DNA of 64,000 bases from Leguminivora glycinivorella (Eukaryota > Arthropoda > Insecta > Lepidoptera > Tortricidae): NCBI RefSeq assembly GCF_023078275.1, contig NC_062983.1:3031001-3095000 (forward strand), written 5' to 3'. Numbering within the stretch: position 1 is the stretch's first letter; every line of letters starts with the position of its first letter. The notes under the pieces are model-generated. The model was not told the origin of the DNA. It made no database searches and saw only the letters and a program-made list of their open reading frames with translations. This document shows, in pieces, positions 55,991 to 64,000 of this stretch. The position numbers were made by a program, and so were the translations under genes.

Positions 55991-56779
55991 TATTGGGCGT
56001 GCAGCGGGGTTATCACGCTTCCAATTTTATTACATATCAACATGTATCTGTCACTCTCACACCGACATACTTGCCAAAAAGTGACAGATGCTTATCCACG
56101 TGGATAAGTGATAAAATTGGAAGCATAATAGCCGGGCAGGGAGCGGAGCGTGCGACGTGCATATCAAACAATTGAAAATTGAAACATACTCGTACAAGTA
56201 GTGTCCTGAGTCGCCGATGCATATTATATTGTATGTACGCTCGCCAGTATACATATTTTATCTGTGTAATAATGTGACTAGATTGCACATCCTGCACTTT
56301 TCCAACCATTTTTATAGTGCCATAAAGCATTTTATGTCGAGAATCTTTCGATACGAATTTGCTCGGTGACTTGTAAACGTGTAATTTATATATTTTATAT
56401 TGCAACAACAAAATTGTTAAGCTGAGTTTAGAACAGCAAGTTATTACTGCAAGTTTTGAGACGCGACTGTAGGTAAGAGTGAGTGGCAAATATCTGCATC
56501 TCTTTCTTGCATATACTTCTGTCTTACGGCAATAAGTTGCTGGTCTAAACTCAGCTTTAGGGAAGAGTCGGGAATTTAGCACAGTATATAAAAAGAGTAC
56601 TACTATATAAGGGTCTCCACGGAAGACCAGCGTCAGGGTCCTCCAGGGTCCCTTGGCATGAAGCTGAGTGGAGACCTTTTCAGTTACGCTTTAATACAAT
56701 AATATTTATTATGTTAGTGTTATTAGTTAAGTTTAAATTAAGCGTTTTTGAATAAAGTTATTATATTCTATTCTATTCT
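55991..56779. other. Intergenic DNA, nothing recognised
   Basis: A palindrome-like acttttccacgtggataagt stretch lies near 56085-56110. No domain-bearing frame. Confidence 0.35.
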
Positions 56780-56965
56780 ATACTATCGGACAGTATGGCC
56801 ACTCCCGCTCTCGGTTACCTTACAGTTACCGCCTGTCACGCGACCTGTCATATCTCACTCATACAAGCATGGTACGCGTTCACCTACACGAGCTTAGACC
56901 GTGTGCGTAGGAACGCGCGCGCCTCTGTCATAATATTTGTTCTAATTTGTCCGAGATGTGGCTTT
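56780..56965 (+). repeat. Dispersed repeat, copy 2
   Basis: Same family as 55098-55325 with diverged ends. Confidence 0.55.
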
Positions 56966-56984
56966 AGTGAGAGGTATTATTTTA

Positions 56985-57075
56985 GCCGACCTGTCTGGCC
57001 TAGGGGTAGGGAGTATCCTGTTTGCTAAGCCGCGGTCCTGAGTTCGGATCCCGGTGAGGGAATTTATTTCATTTA
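56985..57075 (+). mobile_element. SINE tRNA-like head (second family relative)
   Basis: cgacctgtctggcctagggg A-box region and gttcggatcccggtgaggga B-box region, followed by an ATTT-type tail. Diverged and short. Confidence 0.55.
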
Positions 57076-57084
57076 TTTATACTA

Positions 57085-57335
57085 CATTCAGCGCCAAGAC
57101 AGGCATTGTTGACGTTGGGGTCAAAACCGCCAGGTTGAAGTGGGACTGGGCAGGCCATGTACGGCGTATGGATCCACAGCGGTAGGCTAAGTTAGCTACG
57201 AAGAGAGATAGCGGGATGACATGGACTCCTTTCTCAACAAGTGGACGGACGCTGCACTTAATCGGGAGGATTGGAAATCTAGGGGGGAGGCCTTTGCCCA
57301 GCAGTGGGACACTCTATAGACTACTAAAAAAAATT
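57085..57335 (+). pseudogene. RTE-clade LINE ORF2 C-terminal fragment
   Basis: In changing frames the region reads TARLKWDWAGHVRRMDPQR and later NREDWKSRGEAFAQQWDTL before a stop at about 57319. These are the characteristic last motifs of RTE-type reverse transcriptase ORFs. A stop and frame changes lie between them. An A run follows. Confidence 0.7.
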
Positions 57336-57407
57336 TTAGGCTTAAAACTAGATGGCGCTGTTTCGCAGCCTGGAAGTGGTCTAAATCATATTTTCCCCAA
57401 ATATATA

Positions 57408-57888
57408 AGGTCCTAATTTATTAGTTGCAGATATTTTAACACATGATACTTTACATTAAAATAATTAACTTTAAATATAAATTAAGAAATCTTTTCATGT
57501 AACTTTTTTGATTTCATTTTCCTAACAAAAAAATTAATTATAATTTCGTCTAAAAAAAATCATCATGTGCATTATCACATGTCACAATAACACTGTCTGT
57601 CATGTCAACAATTGTTTGTTGTAAATGTCGTAAAGGTTCGGCGGGAAAACTGCACATGTCATTGAAGTGGCCAGTTACAGTTAAGTGGTACGTAAAAGAG
57701 GTACTAGAATCTGTTCAATGAGTTTTCATTTAATAATCACATAAACAGGGTGTTTTTACGTAGCAAATTTGTTTTTCCGTTTTCTCCAAAAAAACATCGT
57801 AAAAGCTATAATGTTTCACGGTTTAATATACTCCAGAGACCGAGTACTATCAGCTGTAAAAATATCTGCATCTAATAAATTAGGACCT
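57408..57888. mobile_element. 481-bp terminal-inverted-repeat element, TA target
   Basis: aggtcctaatttattagttg, then cagatatttt at the left is mirrored by aaaatatctgcatctaataaattaggacct at the right (with small differences), flanked by TA at 57406-57407 and 57889-57890. It lacks a transposase frame. Confidence 0.75.
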
Positions 57889-57890
57889 TA

Positions 57891-58229
57891 TATAAATACG
57901 ATCATGTATGTGTAACGTTATGAGAGCGAGAGATGCGAAAGTGGTTTGTCAGGATCATAGCAAATGGAAATCTAAGGTCTCTATCTATTCCTCTGGGAAC
58001 CAGGCGTCGCGTATAATGTATGCATGTTAACATTATCATAAAGTTCGAATCAGGCCGGCCCTCATAACACCGTATTTCTAAGATTCTAACCCCTACTCGA
58101 TTTCATGTAGATTCATGGTAATCTTATTCCTCATAAAGCGCGAAAAGCGAGACCGAAGTTATTTTGTGCAATTTAGGGCAGAACTCACGAGAGGGTTCCC
58201 TAAATATTTGACTGGTACGCAGCATAAAA
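57891..58229. other. Intergenic DNA, nothing recognised
   Basis: No supported feature. Confidence 0.35.
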
Positions 58230-58345
58230 AGGCGCTGGTAGCCTAGCGGTAAGTGCGATTGCTTTCGATCCTGAGGTCCCGGGTTCGAACCCCGGCTCGC
58301 ACCAATGAGTTTTTCGGAACTTATCTGCGAAATGTATAATGAAAA
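58230..58345 (+). mobile_element. SINE (first family), head-only fragment
   Basis: ggcgctggtagcctagcggt head with B-box ggttcgaacccc and the first bases of the body, then unrelated sequence. Confidence 0.75.
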
Positions 58346-58507
58346 TATCTATAAAAATGAGAGAAACAGCAAATTTTTTTTCGTGATTTCAGCACGGGTC
58401 TCATAACCAAAGTTGTTGATTATGGCCTCAAAAGTCAAAAGTACTCACTATGCAAAGTTTGAATGGTCCTTTTAATTTCACCCTGTGTGTGTACATATTT
58501 GATCGTC

Positions 58508-58826
58508 AGCGCTGGTGGTGGTAAGAGTGTGCGACTTTCGATCCGGAGGTCGCGGGTTTGAACCCCGGCTCGTACCAATGAGTTTTTCGAAACTTATGTG
58601 CGAAATGTCATTTAATATTTGCCAGTCGCTTTTCGGTGAAGGAAAACATCGTGAGGAAACCGGACTAATTCCAATAAGGCCTAGTTACCCTTCGGGTTGG
58701 AAGGTCAGATGGCGGTCGCTTTCGTAAAACTAGTGCCTACGCCAAATCTTGGGATTAGTTGTTAAAGCGGACCTCAGGCTCCCATGAGCCGTGGCAAATG
58801 CCGGGATAACGCAAGGAGGATGATGA
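58508..58826 (+). mobile_element. SINE (first family), nearly full length
   Basis: Head agcgctggtggtggtaagag lacks part of the A-box present in other copies (gcctagc). The B-box region reads ggtttgaaccccgg. The body is complete to gcaaggaggatgatgat. Confidence 0.82.
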
Positions 58827-59189
58827 TAATGTCCGAGGTGTGGCGCTAGCTACATTGGCGCTTTCATTTCCATTCTACAATAGTATTCTCAAGGCGAATG
58901 TTTCTTAGTAATTCAGTTCCAGATCAGAATCTTTTTCTGCGGAACAATCGTCTTGAAAATAGGAAGCTCGAGAACTATTTTAGAGAAATGCAACGTTGCG
59001 GAAAAGGCACCGTGCTGAAAGAAACGGCTTGGCATAAATATTTGTTACGTAACGTAGATATATCCCAGAATATACACGGCGGTCACGACCGTTGCGAAAG
59101 ACTGTAACCACGCAGTTCTGAGGACAAGAGAAAGAAAAATACTTATATTATATAACTAGCTTTATTAATAGTGTGTGAACCTGCCTGAA

Positions 59190-59625
59190 ATAGTATTTTT
59201 CCCCTCACTAGCTCGGAAACACGTGTTTTGTCCTTTAATACCAGTGAGTAAAAACGCATTTTATCCACTAGTGAGTAAAGTAATTTGACCTTGAATAAAG
59301 TCAAATTAACTGCTTTAAAATTGATAAAAGTAGTTGAATCTATAGTAATAAAGATGATTTACCACCTGTGAAACTACTGGAAGCAGTGATAAACGCAGTT
59401 TTTGCGTTGTAGTTTCCTCGTTATAGTGAGGGGAAAAGTTTTGTGTTACACTCGGGTGCAAATGTATTTTACTTCTCGTGTGTTAAAAAACTCGCAAGTT
59501 CAGGATTCTATTCTCGAACCACTCGCTTCGCTCGTGGTTCAACTATAGAATCCTTTCACTTGCTCGTTTTTCAATTCCACACTCTGCGTTAAAATACAAC
59601 TTTGCCCCCTTGTATAACAAATAAC
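59190..59625. repeat. Inverted-repeat-rich dispersed element
   Basis: Contains a strong hairpin, ggattctattctcgaaccac against gtggttcaactatagaatcc with a tcgcttcgctc loop region, and several actagtgagtaaa-like motifs. Probably a MITE; ends not defined. Confidence 0.45.
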
Positions 59626-60240
59626 TATTATACAATCGTGATATAATACAAAGCTTTTCAGTCGAGTACCATGTTTAGGCCACGAAGCTTTCTGAGTGCA
59701 TGGCCTTATAGTACGGTACGAGAGTAAAAAGCTTAGTTATATCACTATCGTATACAATACTTTTTCTACGAGTCATCATCTTCATCATCAATGGACGGAA
59801 ATATCATCATTCATGCAAGTTAAAATTAATGTTAATAGCGTCGTTCACCGTTGTATCAACATCTCGAATTACCTAGCAACCAATTGTTTGTAATAACCGT
59901 CTCTGATTGGCCGATAACGCGACAAATAAAAAAATAATGTATTTCAGATGCAGAAAAATTTGCCAGGTATCGCAAATTAGTATAGAAATTGTATGATGTT
60001 CTATTTTTGAAATTATTACAGTTAACTTAAAGTCAACTATAATGAGATTAATGAGATTACATATATTATTATAGTTGAGTCGGAACTGCCATAGAGTATC
60101 CAACACTGAAAAGCTTGTTCGGGTTGTTAGGGTTCATTTTGGAGTGAAGGTGTTAGAAGAAATTAAAACAGGTCCATACGCTTATGACTATTTATTGCAA
60201 CTAAAAATGCAGCGGCGGGTCGGCTCATCATCGGTACATA
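59626..60240. other. Intergenic DNA, nothing recognised
   Basis: AT-rich; no supported feature. Confidence 0.35.
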
Positions 60241-61573
60241 CATCGATACAGATATGTATAGGTGCGTATAGATAATTAAATTTTAACTAAACATACCGCC
60301 CACCAAAAACAACAGTTTTTAAACTAAGCCTCAAAATGAGCGAAGAAAAAACATTAGTTAACTTAAAACCAAGAAAAAAACATCGTAAACTTTAACCACT
60401 TAAATGAACTACATAAATGTCTAAACTTTGATTAAGGTTACGTAAAGGCCTTAAGTTAGCAAAATATAACAGTTATATAAACAACATTAGCTTGTCGTTA
60501 TCAAAAAAACTTTAGGTAAGTTTTTACTCATTAGATACAGTAACAATTTTTAACCTATATCTATCTCAGCTTATCTTAACAAACAATATGTGTAGGTACA
60601 TTTTTGTCCCTGATGGCACAATATAAATCTATGGCCGAGCCTTAGAAAATATTATTATATTTTACGAACAAGTTAGCTTGATGCTAATTACGTGCTAATA
60701 ACTAGTCAAGCTAGGTACCTACAAATGTCTACATACTTAATAAATGTGAAAGAAGTAAACAAAAATCCCATCACCCAGCTACTCGGTTGCATTCTTATTA
60801 TATGTTAGCTAGCTACTTTGAATCTTATATTCATACAAATAGAATATCATAGTCTGCGATGCTTACAGTTCCGAATTAGTTCGTTTTGCTTCTACATAAT
60901 GCAAACTGAGCAAATAATATACTGACATAATATACCTAACTCCGAAATTAATGAAATATTGCTTTCTGTTTTGTAATTTTACATTGTGTCGTAAGTGTAA
61001 GTTTATATCCACATTTTATACAGTACTTAAAACTATAACATACTTAACATTATTTTTCTTATCCAAACCACAACTTGTTTGCTAATTTAATATAACATGA
61101 TTCAACATTAATGGACTGTATGGATTTGTTTAGATACTAAATGCAAACTAGTGTTAGCCAAAAATAATAACCTTTTAGTAGGTAAACAATGTTTTATGGT
61201 TAGGTAAGTACGAACATAGAAACTTGTTATCATCTTAAGCATTTTTACAAACTGTTTAATGCACACACTCGAGAATTAAATCTTACACTAACATAATAAG
61301 ATCTATATTTGATCGACATCTGGTGTTGGCAAAATAATATGAAGTGGTTTATTTCTTAAATGAGTAACTATTAAAATCACAAATTACAAGTTACGTCTAT
61401 CTATAGGTGAGTATGCACATGTATTGAGGTACACAGCAGAAAAAAGTTTTTGTAATTATTATTTTATTTATACTACAGATTATACCTAACTTTCATATTC
61501 ATTTGGAAGATTAGAGGTTTTACCTAATAAATAGGTATTTGGGTATTTTTAAACTTACTTTATCTAACTGACA
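60241..61573 (-). repeat. Probable 3' LTR region of the BEL/Pao element (left end unresolved)
   Basis: Read on the minus strand, the stretch just before 61573 is the purine-rich aagagggtgggc, a plausible polypurine tract, followed by TGTCAGTTAG, a typical LTR start. The LTR must extend left from 61573, but its other end cannot be fixed because the partner LTR lies beyond the window. The region is AT-rich and non-coding. Confidence 0.45.
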
Positions 61574-64000
61574 GCCCACCCTCTTGTACCTACCTACCAA
61601 GAATGGTAGAACATAGTACCTACGTTTAGCACGCGTGCGATTTATAAGTGAAAGGCTGGTAAGCGGACACAGTAGTCTATCATTTTAGCGAGTCCACTAA
61701 TTGTCGGGGTGCTTTGGTAAGAGTACCAACTTTGACAAGGGCCTTTTTAGAAGGTTGTTTCCTTTACACTGCACCGTGACAACTCGCACCAGCTGATCAG
61801 ATCCTGGATGTAAGGCTGTTATCTTTCCTAGCAGCCATTTTGCAGGCGGCATGTCATCCTCTTTAATTACAACGATATCTCCAACAGTTGGGGGGTTAAC
61901 TGTGTCTTGCCACTTGATCGTTGTTGTAAGGTGTTTAGGTATTCTGACTTCCATCTTTTCCAAAAATCTTGTGTCTGTTTTTGTATAAGCTGCCACCTGG
62001 TTAGCATGTTCACATTTTTGTTTTCATAATTTATATCGGGTACACTAGTTATTGGTTCTCCAATCAAAAAATGACCAGGGGTAAGTGGATTCAAAGTATC
62101 CAACGTTTCATCTAAATGTGACATTGGCCTTGAATTGCAGCAAGACTCTATTTGAGCCAACAGAGTGGCAATCTCTTCGTAGGTCAGCTTTGTTGTTCCA
62201 TTTATACGGTTTAAGTGTCTTTTCACCGAACGTACCCCTGATTCCCAAAGTCCACCGAAATTTGAAGCCTTGGGGGGATTAAAGTGCCAGGTCGTGCCAT
62301 CATTAGCTAATAGTTCCGCTATTTCCTTAGTCACATTCGAGGTGCTCTTTGTAAAGATCTCCCTTAACTCCTTATTGGCCTTTACAAAATTAGTCCCGTT
62401 GTCGCTCCAAAGATGTAAACAGCGGCCTCTTCTGGCAACAAATCTACGAAAAGCTGCAATGAAACCTTGCGCTGTGAGGTCCGTTACAGCCTCCAAATGT
62501 ATTGCTCGGGTTGACATGCAGATAAAAAGGCAAATATATCCCTTTGTCGACGTGTGACCTCGACCCTTCGAAGTCCTCAACTGTACAGGTCCTGCGTAGT
62601 CTACTCCACTGTTCAGGAACGGACGATGAGGAGTGACTCTCGGGGCTGGCAACTGTCCCATCAGTTGCTGTCGAGTTTTAGCCTTTTCTATTATGCATGT
62701 CCTACAATTGTGCGTCACTTTTCTGACAGCTGCCTTTAGACTGATGATCCAATATTTGCTTCGTATGTAAGTCATCATGGCTAGTATGTCTCCGTGCAAC
62801 GTTCTAACGTGAGCTTCTTTTATCAACAGGGTTGTGACATGCTGTTTACTGGGAATGATGATGGGGTGCTTTTCTTCTTCTGTTATGGAAGAATTGTTGA
62901 GGCGACCACCGACCCTCAATAAACCATGCTGATCTAAGTACGGAGTCAGTGTGATTAAAGAACTCTTTGGCTTAAGTTTTCCAGTTTTCTTCAGAGACTT
63001 GATTTCATCTTCATATATTAAATATTGGTAGTATCGTATACATCTTATTTCTATTTCTTCCATTTCAGCTACTGTCATATAATCTTCTCTACCTTTCTTG
63101 TCTTTCCAATTTATAAATCTTCTGCACTGAGCTAGCACTCTCTTCAACCTTGTCATGGATGAGAACCTTTCCCATATAGGAGTATCACCTAGGTTAATAT
63201 GGAACGTCTTCTTCATTTCTAAACTTGTTGGCAGAATGTCAACTCTAGTGAACTCAACATTTTTTTCTTTTAGCCACTCTGGTCCAGTCCACCATAGTCC
63301 ATTATCTATTATCTCTTCTGCTCTAATTCCCCTAGACGCAAGATCGGCAGGGTTGTCTCTTGACTGAACATGTCTCCATCGGTTGTTGTCAATTATTCGT
63401 ATGATTTCTGAGACTCGGTTGCCCACGAAAACTTGCCATCGATTTGGCTGAGACTGTAACCACGCTAGAACTACCATCGAGTCTGTCCAGGCAAAAATCT
63501 TCTCCATTGGTATCTTCAGCAAACTTGACAGCTCATGTAGTAGCTTCGCAAGCAAGACGGCGGCGCACAATTCTAATTTCGGGATACTCAACTGTTTCAG
63601 TGGCGCCACCTTCGTTTTTGCTGACACCATTGTAATGTGCACTTCATCATCATCATCTACGACTCGTACATAAGCTACTGCAGCGTAGGCCACGGATGAC
63701 GCATCAGCGAAGCCATGAAGTTGTATATCCTTGCAGAGTGATGTGATGTTCATCCATCGTGGGATTCCGATCATTTGCAGTTTGTTCAGCTCATCTCGGT
63801 AAGTAAGCCATTCGTTTACTAATTCGGCAGGTAGTTCTTCATCCCATCCATGATTGCAAAGCCATAATTTCTGTATCATGACCTTAGCCGTTATGACTAC
63901 TGGAGCCAGCCATCCTAAGGGATCGAAGAGCCTCGCTACATCTGACAAAACTAACCTTTTTGTTACAGGGTGCCTGAGTTCCGGTAAGTTGACAGTAATT
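61574..64000 (-). mobile_element. BEL/Pao LTR retrotransposon, 3' part, runs off the window
   Basis: The minus strand carries the C-terminal two thirds of a BEL/Pao polyprotein and the start of a probable 3' LTR. The 5' LTR, gag, protease and the main reverse transcriptase motifs would lie beyond 64000. Confidence 0.88.
61697..64000 (-). CDS. pol: BEL/Pao Pol polyprotein: RT end, RNase H-like, integrase, DUF5641; partial and frameshifted
   Basis: The minus-strand frame is open from the window edge at 64000, where it reads ELRHPVTKRLVLSDVARLFD, to 61867. KLELCAAVLLAKLL and FAWTDSMVVLAWL belong to the RNase H-like region. A zinc-binding HTLHGDI, then CRTCIIEKAK, starts integrase. The integrase core shows GVDYAGPV, LWSDNGTNF and NPPKASNFGGLWESGVRSVK with the catalytic Asp, Asp, Glu. 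The DUF5641 domain follows (TPGHFLIGEP, WKSEYLNTLQQR). A single-base frameshift near 61918 moves its end (GDIVVIKEDDMPPAKWLLGK to LLPKHPDN) into another frame, which stops at 61697. Otherwise the protein is well preserved, suggesting a fairly young copy. Confidence 0.92.

Overview
This window looks like transposon-rich, AT-rich nuclear DNA from an insect, most likely a moth or butterfly. The basis is the dense mix of tRNA-headed SINEs, RTE-like and other LINE tails, Ty1/copia and BEL/Pao retrotransposons and many palindromic MITEs that I recognise as typical of lepidopteran genomes, plus TTAGG-type (insect telomere-like) motifs inside one element. I found no convincing host protein-coding gene, no bona fide tRNA or rRNA gene and no CRISPR. 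Every long reading frame with recognisable domains belongs to a retrotransposon; the other long frames are artefacts of tandem repeats whose period is a multiple of three.

Layout. 1-5695: SINEs, RTE-like tails and a LINE fragment with a zinc finger plus PD-(D/E)XK-like endonuclease signature. 5700-12314: a 6.6 kb LTR-bounded element with identical 171-bp LTRs and a 4-bp target duplication but no coding capacity, carrying a 76-bp minisatellite of about 24 units. 12584-19007: a complete Ty1/copia element with identical 232-bp LTRs, a 5-bp target duplication, an initiator-Met-like primer site and polypurine tract, broken by one frameshift and a 0.56 kb insertion. 19363-29557: a direct tandem duplication of a 3.86 kb block; the second copy gained a 1.35 kb LTR element carrying five polypurine-tract repeats and a 1.25 kb DNA element carrying TTAGG-like 56-bp repeats. 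29558-34345: several inverted-repeat DNA elements. 34535-40735: a satellite of roughly 58 units of about 100 bp, each with a GC hairpin, interrupted by a short LINE. 40736-42204: a 120-bp tandem array and a long GAA tract. 42872-44527: a 5'-truncated LINE reverse transcriptase on the minus strand with a mosaic base composition. 44528-61570: MITEs, SINEs and LINE scraps, including a paralogous empty/filled SINE site. 61574-64000: the 3' part of a BEL/Pao element on the minus strand that runs off the window.

The parts do not form a host pathway. They record layered transposition: nested insertions, target duplications and a tandem duplication allow relative ordering. The most unusual structures are the non-coding LTR element with its minisatellite, the hairpin satellite with covarying G and C runs, and the short LTR element with a multiplied polypurine tract.
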